Shown: positions 36,344-45,265 of the stretch, one piece after another
Position numbering within the stretch: position 1 is the stretch's first letter
Layout of the letters: every line of letters begins with the position of its first letter
Assembly (NCBI RefSeq): GCF_000317695.1
Contig: NC_019771.1
Location: forward strand, 4,020,001 to 4,084,000
Source of the DNA: Anabaena cylindrica PCC 7122
GTDB taxonomy: Bacteria; Cyanobacteriota; Cyanobacteriia; Cyanobacteriales; Nostocaceae
Direction of reading: 5' to 3'
Length of the DNA: 64,000 nucleotides
Made by a program: the position numbers and the translations under genes
The notes under the pieces: model-generated
The model's input: the letters and a program-made list of their open reading frames with translations, nothing else
What the model was told of the DNA's origin: nothing
Database searches by the model: none

Positions 36344-38401
36344 TTAGGAATTAATTGGTAATGTGACAATAAATATTGCTCCTGCTCCTGGCTGACTTTG
36401 TGCAGTAATAGTACCATGATGTCGTTCAGTAATTTTTCGGCAGATAGCCAAACCGATGCCAGTACCTTCGTATTCACTGCGACCATGCAGACGTTGAAAA
36501 ACATTGAAAATACGGTCAAGATATTTTTCTGCAAAACCAATTCCATTATCTTCAACAATGATTTGAAAATATGCACCGCCGAGAGCTAAGTCATCAGCAA
36601 TGTTGTTTACAAATTGACCATGTATTTTAATAATAGGTGGTTGATTTTGACGATGGAACTTGAGAGCATTACCAATGAGATTTTGTAATAATTGCCTCAT
36701 TTGTAAAGGATCTGCTTGAATAATGGGTAATTCACCTACTTCAATTTGTCCACCAGTTTGCTGAATGCGTACTTCTAAATCAGATAATACTTCTTGGGTA
36801 ATTTGTGCTAAATTTACCTCTACAAATGGCTGCGCTCTAGTTGTGACCCGTGAAAGTGTCAATAAGTCTTCAATCAAAGTCTGCATTCTCAAGGTTGCAT
36901 TTTGCATCCGTTCTAAATAATCATGTCCTTGTTCACTTAAAGAGTCACTACAGGTAATTTTTAAACGCTCACCAAAGGTCTTAATTTTTCGTAGTGGTTC
37001 TTGTAGATCGTGGGAAGCAATAAAGGCAAATTGTTGCAGTTCTTCATTAGAACGGGTGAGTTCTTGTCGCTGCTTGGTTTCTTGTTCTAAAATTAGGCTT
37101 TGTGCTAGTGCAATGGCGATTTGATCAGCAAGTTGTCGCAAAAGTCCAATTTCCCAATTAGTCCATTGACGGGTATGTAGACATTGATGGGCTATTAGTA
37201 GTCCCCAAAGTTGATTTTGGCGAAAAATGGGGACGACAAGGTTAGCTTTAACTGCGAATTGTTGGAGAAATTCAATATGACAAGGTTGAAACTGTGCTGT
37301 TTCGATATTGCTAATAGCGCTAATTAGCCCTTGACTGTATTTTTGGATGTATCCTTCATCAAAACAAGGGTCAGTAATATTTTGCCCCAGGATAATCGGT
37401 AAACCAGGAACTACAGCTTCTTTAACTACTAGGAAAGAACCATTGCTATGTAATTGCAAGATTAAGACTCGATCTGCTTGGAGTAATTTTTGTACTTCTG
37501 TGACACTGGTTTGGAGAATGTCATCAATTTGTAAAGATTGACGAATTTTGAGGGTGATATTAGCGAATAATTGCGATCGCAAATTTTGCCTTTGTAGTTC
37601 TGCTTGAACACGCTTGCGGTCAGTTATGTCCATCATAGCCCCAATCATCCGCACTGCTTTACCTGCCTGGTTATGAACTACATAAACACGATCAAAAATG
37701 TAGGCATAAGTACCATCGTTACGCAAAAAGCGGTATTCATTCGACCAAAATTGTTTACCACTATCAATCGCAGTCCGTATATCAGCAGTAATTCTGGTTC
37801 TATCATCTGGATGTATTCGTTCGCGCCACCAAATTGCATCTAAATCAACCTGTGCCGAAGTATAACCAAAAAGGGTTTGTACAGATTGATTCCACCACAC
37901 TTGATTAGTCAGCAAATCCCAATCTCTCAACACATCATTAGTAGCCAATGCCACTATTTGAAACCGTTCTTCACTTTGACGTAATTGTTCTACTGCCAAT
38001 TTACGTTCTGTAATATCTGTATCTACACCACATATTCGTACAGACACTCCTGATGAGTTTTGAGAAACTACCCCTTTACTAGCTAACCAACGAATACTAC
38101 CATTAGCTAAAACAACTCGAAATTCAATTGCAAATGCTCCCCCATTTTCAATAGCTTCTTGATAAGTATGTTTAACAAATTCACGATCTTGGATGTGAAT
38201 GCGGTCAAGAATAGCTTCATAACTGTGATTAAAATTGTCTGTGTCTAAACCAAAAAGTACTTCCAAATTATCCGATCTAGTAATTTTATTACTGATTATA
38301 TCGAAGTTCCAAATACTCATAGAAGCCGCATCTAGTGCCATTCTAATCTGTGCTTCCCACTGATGCCCTTGCTCAGTTTCTTCTGGTAATTTATTGATCA
38401 T
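36344..38401 (-). CDS. Sensor histidine kinase (PAS-PAS-GAF-HisKA-HATPase)
   Basis: About 685 residues, soluble. PAS/PAC domains at about 15-135 and 145-265 (with the PAC ending ICGVDTDITERK and IGAMMDITDRKR), GAF at about 285-435, then HisKA with FIASHDLQEPLRKI (phospho-His, phytochrome-type kinase) and HATPase (LIGNALKFH, DNGIGF, GTGIGLAICRK). No membrane segment. The GAF lacks an obvious chromophore cysteine motif, so light sensing is not indicated by sequence. I use the ATG at 38401; an in-frame TTG five codons earlier has no support. The receiver gene downstream is a plausible partner. Confidence 0.9.
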   Translation of the reverse strand: MINKLPEETEQGHQWEAQIRMALDAASMSIWNFDIISNKITRSDNLEVLFGLDTDNFNHSYEAILDRIHIQDREFVKHTYQEAIENGGAFAIEFRVVLANGSIRWLASKGVVSQNSSGVSVRICGVDTDITERKLAVEQLRQSEERFQIVALATNDVLRDWDLLTNQVWWNQSVQTLFGYTSAQVDLDAIWWRERIHPDDRTRITADIRTAIDSGKQFWSNEYRFLRNDGTYAYIFDRVYVVHNQAGKAVRMIGAMMDITDRKRVQAELQRQNLRSQLFANITLKIRQSLQIDDILQTSVTEVQKLLQADRVLILQLHSNGSFLVVKEAVVPGLPIILGQNITDPCFDEGYIQKYSQGLISAISNIETAQFQPCHIEFLQQFAVKANLVVPIFRQNQLWGLLIAHQCLHTRQWTNWEIGLLRQLADQIAIALAQSLILEQETKQRQELTRSNEELQQFAFIASHDLQEPLRKIKTFGERLKITCSDSLSEQGHDYLERMQNATLRMQTLIEDLLTLSRVTTRAQPFVEVNLAQITQEVLSDLEVRIQQTGGQIEVGELPIIQADPLQMRQLLQNLIGNALKFHRQNQPPIIKIHGQFVNNIADDLALGGAYFQIIVEDNGIGFAEKYLDRIFNVFQRLHGRSEYEGTGIGLAICRKITERHHGTITAQSQPGAGAIFIVTLPINS

Positions 38402-38539
38402 TTTAAATCTATACAAGTAGAGTAACGTAAATAATTAAAGGTTTGTAGTCAGGTCTAAAGACTTGACTAAGAGCGAATTTTGGACATTGTTACTTTACTT
38501 AACATGGATTGATTTCTCTTTACCAATCTATCTACTTAA

Positions 38540-41386
38540 CTATTCCTGACTATTCAGTTGATACAGGGTTTTTAATAGTTCTTGTACTGTGAATGGTTTA
38601 GGTAAAAAGACTAGATTATTACAAGGATTATCCAATAAAATATTTTTATTTATTCCTAGTCCACTCATGGCAATAATTTTTAATTTGGGATTAATATTTT
38701 GCAATTTATCAATAGTGGTACTTCCATCCATAGTTGGCATCATCATATCAATAATTGCAGTATTAATTCTATCTTGATTTTGCTTGTACAGGTTTACGGC
38801 TTTCTGTCCATCACCAGCAGTTATTACTTTATAATTATAGTTTTCTAATGAACTTTTGGTAATCTCCTGAATAGAAACTTCGTCATCTACGAGTAAAATC
38901 CATTCTCCATTGCCAATAGGCATTTCTATTTCTATTAAAGACTCAACAACTTCTGTATAAACCGCTGGCAAATATAATTTAAAGTCTGTCCCTTTGCCAA
39001 CAGAACTAGATACAGTAATAAAACCACCATGCCCTTTAATAATGCCTATAACTGTTGATAAACCCAGTCCTGTCCCTTTGCCAAATTCCTTAGTTGTAAA
39101 AAAAGGTTCAAATATTCTATCTAATATGTTGCTGGAAATACCAGTTCCTGTATCACTGATCGTGATGACAACATAAGAACCAACTTGTGCATCTAAATGC
39201 ATTTTTACATAGGTTTCATCAATCCAAATATTCTCAGCCGTGATTGTTAATTTACCACCATTAGGCATGGCATCACGAGCATTTAAGCATAAATTAATCA
39301 ATACTTGGTCTAGTTGGGTAATATCACCACAAACTGGCGATAAACTTGGCTGAATTTCCGCATGAATTATGATGGATTTAGGAAATGTTTGTTCAACAAT
39401 CTGCTGCATTTCGGAAATCACATACTTAACTTGAATTACTGCGCGTTGGTTGATGCCACCATAGGTATTACCTTGAATTCCCCTGGCGAAAGAAAGAACT
39501 TGTTTAACTAAATTAGCACCCCGTTTAGCATTATTTTCTATAATCGATAATATCGGCTGATTTTCTTGATCATGATATTTATTTTTTAATAGCTGTGCTG
39601 ACATTAAAATGGGCGATAGTACATTATTTAAATCATGAGCGATGCCACTAGCTAGAGTACCGATACTCTCCATTCTTTGAGCGCGTAGAAATTGTTGTTC
39701 TAACTGTTTTTTCTGGGTAATATCAGTGTCAATAACCAGGATAGAATTAGCTTTTTTATCCTCATCATGTACTAAAGTCCAGCAACTTTCAACGATAATT
39801 TCTGTACCAGATTTTGTGGTTTTATTTAATTCTCCTTGCCATAAACCTTGTTTCAAGACGGTTTGATAAATTTTCTGTTGTTCTAGCACAGGTTCATTAA
39901 GCCAGATTTGATTAGCATTTATGTCTATAACTTCTTCAATTTTCCAACCATATAATTTTTCAGCACTTTTATTCCATAGTAATATTTTGTTGTCTAAATC
40001 TCTCACAATAATGGCATCAGTGGTGATATCTAGTAATGCTGCTTGTTCACGGAGTTTTTGTTCTACTTCTTTACGGGCTGTGATATCTTCAAAAATGTAT
40101 AATCGCCCAAAATATTTAGCAGATGATGTATTCCGAATTTGGGTGGAAAAGCGCCGGATAATGCGCCCATCATTAAAGCTAATTTCATCTTCAATTACAG
40201 AACGATTCGTTTCATCTTGTAAAATTTGACATGATGCCGTAAAGCCAGCTATATCTGCTATTAATTGGCAGCAATCAGGAAGAATATCTTGATTTTTTAA
40301 TTCTTGCGCTTCCATACGCTTTTTGAGATGTTCAATTTTCCAAATTTCACAAAAGCGGTCATTAAAATACAGGATGTCATCAGTCCGATTATCAACAACA
40401 TAAAATGCTAGTGGTGAAACACTATTCATGGATCGCAACAGTGCTTCTTGCCAACGCAATTCATCTTCTGCCTGCTTGCGTTCAGTAATATCTTCTACTA
40501 TGTAGGCAAATTGCTGACTACTACCATGATTTTTAGCGATCGCAGAAACTGTCGCTGATAACCAAGTTTGTCCTTGGGGGGTTTCGTAAGAATATTCAAA
40601 CCTAACTGGTAACTGGGTAAGTTCTGCTTGACGATAGTGATTAATCCACTGGTTTAAATCCCTATTCTCTGCACCCATTTCCCGCGCTAGACGATTTTGC
40701 ATTGCTTCTGGGGTAAGTCCCAAAAATTTCGCCGTATTGGGATTATCAGAAATATGTAGGATGTCGTTATCGACTAATTCCACAATTCCCATCATCATTG
40801 GCGCACTCTCAAAAAAGCTGTGTAAGGTAGATTCACTTTGACGCAGCGCTAATTGTGCCTCTTTATATTCTTCATTTATATGGGACAGTTCGGATAAATT
40901 GCGCCTAATTTCTAATTGTCTAACTACAAGGCGACTAATAGATTCTAATCCGGCTAACTGTTGAGGGGTAATTTGACGTGGTATTTTATCCACCACGCAC
41001 AAAGTGCCTATGACCTCACCTCCTGGTACAATTAAAGGGATACCAGCATAAAACCTTACATATGGTTCTGCGGTAACGATATCTGCTGTGGCAAAACGTT
41101 CATCTGCCAATGTGTCAGGAATAATCAAAACCGTACCTTCTAGCAAGCAAATTGGGCAGAAACCTTCATCTCTAGGCATTTCCTGCACATCTAACCCTAC
41201 CTTAGCCTTGAACCACTGACGATGGGCATCAATTAGATTAATCACAGCAATAGGTGTGTTGCAAATCTGCGCGGCTAACAATACTAAATCATCAAAAGGT
41301 TCTTCTGGTGAAGTATCCAGAATTTTATACTGGTGAAGAGTTTTAAGTCTCGCGGCTTCATTGTTAGACACTGGGAATTTCATCAA
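38540..41386 (-). CDS. Hybrid sensor histidine kinase (GAF-PAS-PAS-PAS-HisKA-HATPase-REC)
   Basis: A 948-residue soluble protein. GAF (about 20-160, with DEGFCPICLLEG), three PAS regions (about 185-305, 315-430 and 445-565), HisKA with GIAHDLNNVLSP (about 590-605), HATPase (about 690-810; LNARDAMPNGGK, DTGTGI, GKGTGLGLSTV) and a C-terminal receiver (about 825-945; AIIDMMMPTMDG). Its kinase and receiver portion is clearly related to the 633-residue kinase 2.8 kb downstream. As the first gene of the minus-strand cluster, it is preceded by more than 1 kb of intergenic DNA that should hold the promoter. No output domain is present. Confidence 0.93.
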   Translation of the reverse strand: MMKFPVSNNEAARLKTLHQYKILDTSPEEPFDDLVLLAAQICNTPIAVINLIDAHRQWFKAKVGLDVQEMPRDEGFCPICLLEGTVLIIPDTLADERFATADIVTAEPYVRFYAGIPLIVPGGEVIGTLCVVDKIPRQITPQQLAGLESISRLVVRQLEIRRNLSELSHINEEYKEAQLALRQSESTLHSFFESAPMMMGIVELVDNDILHISDNPNTAKFLGLTPEAMQNRLAREMGAENRDLNQWINHYRQAELTQLPVRFEYSYETPQGQTWLSATVSAIAKNHGSSQQFAYIVEDITERKQAEDELRWQEALLRSMNSVSPLAFYVVDNRTDDILYFNDRFCEIWKIEHLKKRMEAQELKNQDILPDCCQLIADIAGFTASCQILQDETNRSVIEDEISFNDGRIIRRFSTQIRNTSSAKYFGRLYIFEDITARKEVEQKLREQAALLDITTDAIIVRDLDNKILLWNKSAEKLYGWKIEEVIDINANQIWLNEPVLEQQKIYQTVLKQGLWQGELNKTTKSGTEIIVESCWTLVHDEDKKANSILVIDTDITQKKQLEQQFLRAQRMESIGTLASGIAHDLNNVLSPILMSAQLLKNKYHDQENQPILSIIENNAKRGANLVKQVLSFARGIQGNTYGGINQRAVIQVKYVISEMQQIVEQTFPKSIIIHAEIQPSLSPVCGDITQLDQVLINLCLNARDAMPNGGKLTITAENIWIDETYVKMHLDAQVGSYVVITISDTGTGISSNILDRIFEPFFTTKEFGKGTGLGLSTVIGIIKGHGGFITVSSSVGKGTDFKLYLPAVYTEVVESLIEIEMPIGNGEWILLVDDEVSIQEITKSSLENYNYKVITAGDGQKAVNLYKQNQDRINTAIIDMMMPTMDGSTTIDKLQNINPKLKIIAMSGLGINKNILLDNPCNNLVFLPKPFTVQELLKTLYQLNSQE

Positions 41387-41496
41387 ATTTTTCCTACTAT
41401 AGTTTTTATATAGAAATCCGGTTTGATTCCTAAATTTACTTGTGTAGCCAAGGAACTCTTAACAGGAAAGACAGAATTGATACCTACTGAGTCTTG

Positions 41497-41520
41497 TATG
41501 GCTACGCCACGCAAGCTATC
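41497..41520. repeat. Small dispersed repeat (GGCTACGCC type)
   Basis: The segment around GTATGGCTACGCCACGCAAG is a variant of the GCTACGC-type dispersed repeat seen at four other places in the window. Intergenic. Confidence 0.5.
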
Positions 41521-41850
41521 AAAAATCAAATAGGAGTCCTATAAAATGACTACGTATTCTTGTATGAATCTCTGTCTTAAACATCTCCTAAACCGGGAAT
41601 AAGCTAATGCTTCCTGCTTAAATTTTGAATTAAAGTATGATGCGCAGATTTTAATTGCTGGTCTTAATAGTAAATTTTATCCTTTGTTAATTAAATTATT
41701 ACTGTACTTCATTGGTTCATAAAGTTGCTATTCAAAGGTGTCTAATGTTCAGTAAATACATAAATTTGTTGTTTGCCAATTAGTAAAAATTCAGGGTACA
41801 GAATATTTAATATAGAAGGGAACAGAGAACAGAAAAGAAAAATATTCCTC

Positions 41851-41885
<35 letters not shown>

Positions 41886-42436
41886 CGCCAATTATATATT
41901 AATCTTTCTGGGGGAGGATGACAGCAAAATAGATTTTGTGTATGAATTAAATGGAAATTCAGGATATTTACTAATAGATTAGGAATATTTTTATTCAATT
42001 AAATTACTCCTACAATAATAAAAATCATGTAAAAATTTAATGGGCATTAATATTGATTTACTCTTCTTGTTTTATGAAAATTACCATATGCTAAGAGGTG
42101 TGGCTTCTCTAAAACTCTGCCTGTTCCTAAAACTCATAGATACGCAAGTTGAATATATATCCGCCTAAGAGACATTATACAATGTATGTAATAAAAGGAA
42201 TACACTGTATTATATATTTATTTTGTCACATCAAAGTATGTAAAATGTAACTGGTATCTTTTATGTATAGCTGTAGTCACATGGCTGAGGAAATGGTTGA
42301 TTGCTCAAAGCCTTGTAGCAACTGGTTCTATATCATTTAAATTCTTCGTTATATTTCTAAACGCAGCCATGCCCGCAAGTTTTTACAGAACTTAAGACTC
42401 AGCACTTAGAGAACTCCACAAAAAAGATGATCCAAT

Positions 42437-42500
42437 CTTGTGGGATGGGCATCTTGCCCGTCCTTATATTATTAGCGGGCTTTTCGGCCCGCACCACAAG
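42437..42500. repeat. Compound palindrome with two inner hairpins
   Basis: Outer arms CTTGTGG (42437-42443) and CCACAAG (42494-42500) enclose two hairpins: GGATGGGCA/TGCCCGTCC around TCT, and GCGGGC/GCCCGC around a short T-rich loop. The first hairpin has a related copy at 50560-50586 with compensating base changes. It lies 69 bp before moaE. Confidence 0.8.
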
Positions 42501-42569
42501 AAATTTTGGGATATTTTTTTAATTGGAGAACTCTTACTATCAAGCTATCCACCGTTTCAGAACTTAGTC

Positions 42570-43043
42570 ATGAAAACGAAACTTCCCATAAAACCCAAAG
42601 TCGAAGATAGCTTTGGTATTTTCTTTGCTCCATTATCTCTTGAAGAAGTGTACAATCAGGCTAACAACCCGGCTAATGGTGCAGTAGTGCTGATGAGTGG
42701 TATGGTTCGTAATCAAACCGATGGGAAACCTGTGGTGGCTTTAGAGTATCAAGCTTACGAACCTATGGCTTTACAAGTATTTTATCAAATTGCGGCTGAT
42801 ATTCGCTGCCAATGGTCTGATGTAAATCGCATTGTTATATATCATCGTATTGGACGGTTAAAAATAGGCGAAATCAGTGTTTTAGTAGCGGTAGGGTGTC
42901 CTCATCGAGGTGAGGCGTTTGCAGCTTGTCAGTATGCAATTGATACCCTCAAACATAATGCACCAATTTGGAAAAAAGAACATTGGCAAGATGGTTCTAA
43001 TTCCTGGGTAAGTATTGGTGCTTGTGAACAAGAAGAATCTTGA
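42570..43043 (+). CDS. moaE: Molybdopterin synthase catalytic subunit
   Basis: Large subunit of molybdopterin synthase; with thiocarboxylated MoaD it converts precursor Z (cPMP) to molybdopterin for nitrate reductase and other molybdoenzymes. The 157-residue protein shows GAVVLMSGMVRNQTDGKPV, EYQAYEPMA, YHRIGRLKIGEISVLVAV and HNAPIWKKEHW, which carries the catalytic lysines. The start is ATG at 42570 (MKTKLPIKPK); an upstream in-frame codon at 42438 would translate the palindromic repeat and is rejected. moaD and other moa genes are not adjacent. Length is slightly above E. coli MoaE (150). Confidence 0.92.
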   Translation: MKTKLPIKPKVEDSFGIFFAPLSLEEVYNQANNPANGAVVLMSGMVRNQTDGKPVVALEYQAYEPMALQVFYQIAADIRCQWSDVNRIVIYHRIGRLKIGEISVLVAVGCPHRGEAFAACQYAIDTLKHNAPIWKKEHWQDGSNSWVSIGACEQEES

Positions 43044-43257
43044 AAGTTTTTTCTATATACAGCAGAATACCGTATTTTTCAGGTTCTAGATGATTCTGAC
43101 TTCTGATTTCTAACTCCTGATTTCTGCTGTATATGTTGCAATTGTTTACAGATATTGCTATTAACTATTGCAGTTTGTAACTATTTTGAATAATCTCCGG
43201 GACTATGCCTTTAGACTAATTGACAACAGAAAAATCAAAACAGTGGGATAAAGGCAA

Positions 43258-43578
43258 ATGCATTCAGTAAATCTATTTTGTCATGAATTTGTAGTTGCTG
43301 TTTCTTGTGTAGCTTGTATTCTTGGTCTACTGATGCTGTGGGATAATAATAAACCAAAAGATGAAATCCAAGAAACAGAGGAAATCCTGTTAAGGATGAG
43401 CTTTGCTTACTGGCTAGTTTACTGTGTTGCTTTTGGAATTGAGAAAATAGTTTTACCGAATTGGGAAGGTTTAACAATGACCTTGAGAATCACTATAGCT
43501 TTGTCATATTTGTTAACTTTTTCTTGTATTCTTAGTTTGCCATTACATAAGTTTGCAGTACACCGTGTTGAGGAATAG
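43258..43578 (+). CDS. Small membrane protein, hypothetical
   Basis: A 106-residue protein with three predicted membrane segments (about 8-27, 46-62 and 73-97) and a short charged loop KPKDEIQETEE. It starts with ATG preceded by AAAGG. I do not recognise a family. It is followed by two convergent minus-strand genes. Codon use is like its neighbours, so it is likely real, though short. Confidence 0.55.
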   Translation: MHSVNLFCHEFVVAVSCVACILGLLMLWDNNKPKDEIQETEEILLRMSFAYWLVYCVAFGIEKIVLPNWEGLTMTLRITIALSYLLTFSCILSLPLHKFAVHRVEE

Positions 43579-43631
43579 TAAAAAGTCGAAAGAGGAGTTA
43601 GAAAGGCTCCTCTATTGATTAATCGTCTTAT

Positions 43632-43928
43632 TCATGTAATTCTCATAGCGATCGCGATCGCACTTTCCAGTTGTTCCTGAAGCAAAGTTGTGAGGATAAA
43701 TACCTCTTGTACCGTCTTACCCTGCCGTGCAATGACTTTATAACCCCCGCGAATGGGTACAGACACACGCAACTGCATTTTGGGACAATGACCTCTCACC
43801 CTTCCAATCACCGCAGGTGTGACTGTATGAATGCCATCATGCCGACACAAACGTTCTAAAATTGGGATTAGTCCAGAAATGTGAGTAGAGTGATTCCAAA
43901 CTAGTCTGCCATCTGTGGGTTTGTTCAT
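43632..43928 (-). CDS. DUF2103 family protein
   Basis: A 98-residue basic protein beginning MNKPTDGRLVWNHSTHISGL. It matches the DUF2103 family, small proteins described as predicted metal-binding; the HSTH and RHDGIHTVTP segments hold conserved histidines. A longer reading of the frame exists but would overlap clpS and lacks conserved sequence, so I start at ATG 43928. It begins 5 bp after the clpS stop, so both are almost certainly co-transcribed and may be translationally coupled. The pairing suggests a link with protein turnover, but no function is known. Confidence 0.78.
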   Translation of the reverse strand: MNKPTDGRLVWNHSTHISGLIPILERLCRHDGIHTVTPAVIGRVRGHCPKMQLRVSVPIRGGYKVIARQGKTVQEVFILTTLLQEQLESAIAIAMRIT

Positions 43929-43933
43929 GATGA

Positions 43934-44227
43934 TTAAGCTGCTTCCAGGGGGGCCATAGTCAATCCAGCCCGTCGTAGTTGTTGGTGGTAGAGTTCCGCA
44001 GGTTCTTGAGGACCTACCCAAACAATCGCCTGTCCTTCGTGATGTATCTGATTGGTAAGATCCCAAGCGCGATCGCTCGACATTCCTGGAATATACTTGA
44101 GCAAACACTCAGCCACGTGTTGAAAAGTATTAAAATCGTCGTTCAACACAATCACCTTGTAATTTGGATAAGTTTTGCGAGTAACTTGATTAACCCGGTC
44201 AGGTGTTACAGTTGGTGCTGTAGCCAT
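43934..44227 (-). CDS. clpS: ATP-dependent Clp protease adaptor ClpS
   Basis: Adaptor that delivers N-degron substrates to the ClpAP/ClpCP protease. The core NYKVIVLNDDFNTFQHVAECL (with the NDD hydrogen-bonding residues), RAWDLTNQIHHEGQAIVWVG and PAELYHQQLRRAGL contain the ClpS hallmarks. With the ATG at 44227 (MATAPTVTPDR) the protein has 97 residues, normal for ClpS; an ATG ten codons earlier (44257) and a TTG further up are alternatives. DUF2103 follows in the same transcript. Cyanobacteria often have two ClpS forms; I cannot say which this is. Confidence 0.9.
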   Translation of the reverse strand: MATAPTVTPDRVNQVTRKTYPNYKVIVLNDDFNTFQHVAECLLKYIPGMSSDRAWDLTNQIHHEGQAIVWVGPQEPAELYHQQLRRAGLTMAPLEAA

Positions 44228-44456
44228 CCCATAAATCGCTGCAAGTCTTGTAACCATAGAAAAATGAGTCAAAAACGAGGTTTTACAAACTTCTACTCCA
44301 AATAACCAGTTTAATCCATTGTTGGGTTAATGAAGTTGTAGGATTAATGAAGTTAACACAATTGAGTTAAGTCTGAAGATTGATCTAAGCAAACATAACA
44401 TAATCAACACTAGCCTGAAAATTAAGACACTATTTTGAAATAACGCATTAAATACA

Positions 44457-45011
44457 ATGACACCCAAAATCCAACCTACTGCTCATCCTCAAGTTAAGGG
44501 CTTAATCTTAACTTTGCTCCTATCGGTCTTAATGGCTGAAACTGCCCAAGCTCAATCTATACCAAGCATCAATATTCCTACCATAAAAGTACTAGACATA
44601 TCAGTTATTAGACCATCAATCAACATCCCAAAACCAACAATTAAAATAGAAATTCCATCAGTTATTAAGCCTCAAGATAATATATTTAAGCAGCCGACTA
44701 ATTTTGTCATCAATGGCGCAGCAAATAATACACGCCCTAGCTTTATTTCCGTTATCCAAGATGGAATTAATATACCTCAAATTCAAACAGGAATAGGACA
44801 GACTACTGTTATTGAAAACACCAAGATCAATACCACTATTAATATTCCCACTGCAACCACAACACTCTCTACTATTAATGTAGTTGTACCTTCTACAAAT
44901 ATTGTTGACCCTGGAAATATCAACTTTAATGTCACTACAACTCCAATTAGTGATCAAGGTTCGGTTATGAATAGTGTTAATCTTTCATTGCCATTACCAA
45001 TTTTAGATTGA
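44457..45011 (+). CDS. Secreted low-complexity protein, unknown function
   Basis: A 184-residue protein with a clear signal peptide (hydrophobic about 14-26, cleavage after AQA near 33). The mature part is rich in Ile, Asn, Pro, Thr and Ser with short recurring patterns such as PSINIPTIK, PSINIPKPTIKIEIP and NTTINIPTATTT. This looks like an extended beta-type or fibrous exported protein. I know no family for it. It precedes one of the large inverted repeats and the outer-membrane barrel gene, so it may belong with that exported-protein locus, but this is position-based inference. Confidence 0.6.
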   Translation: MTPKIQPTAHPQVKGLILTLLLSVLMAETAQAQSIPSINIPTIKVLDISVIRPSINIPKPTIKIEIPSVIKPQDNIFKQPTNFVINGAANNTRPSFISVIQDGINIPQIQTGIGQTTVIENTKINTTINIPTATTTLSTINVVVPSTNIVDPGNINFNVTTTPISDQGSVMNSVNLSLPLPILD

Positions 45012-45062
45012 CTTTTGAGTTGATTAATTTGTAGCTCATTTACCTTCCATATCCTGTCTAAT

Positions 45063-45090
45063 GTAGAGACTTATGATAGATAGTCTCTAC
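45063..45090 (+). terminator. Hairpin downstream of the secreted protein gene
   Basis: GTAGAGACT and AGTCTCTAC form a perfect 9-bp stem with a 10-base loop, 51 bp after the stop codon. No strong U-tract follows, so it may be a weak terminator or a processing stem. Confidence 0.45.
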
Positions 45091-45118
45091 TGCTTATAGC
45101 GGTATGCACATGAATGAA

Positions 45119-45232
45119 ATATAGCAATTCCCAAGCTCATGAAATACACCCCACCCGCGCTGTCGCGCACCTTCCCCTTACCAAAGGGAGGGTTGGGGAG
45201 GGGTAATTTTGTATCTAACTAGAGTGCGAAAG
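45119..45232 (+). repeat. Inverted repeat copy A (about 114 bp)
   Basis: Starts ATATAGCAATTCCCAAG and continues through ACACCCCACCCGCGCTGTCGC to ACTAGAGTGCGAAAG. Nearly the same sequence occurs in inverse orientation at 50660-50773, with roughly 10 differences. The unit is GC-rich inside, with its own palindromes (CGCGCTGTCGCGC), and carries no gene. It lies downstream of the outer-membrane protein gene. Confidence 0.88.
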
Positions 45233-45265
45233 ACTATATATCATTAATTAGCAATTACACCTAAG

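Noticed and set aside
42438..42569. 44-codon N-terminal extension of MoaE
   Set aside because: It would translate a palindromic repeat; the family start and homology begin at the ATG at 42570.
43929..44108. 60-codon N-terminal extension of the DUF2103 protein
   Set aside because: It overlaps clpS in another frame and shows no conserved sequence.
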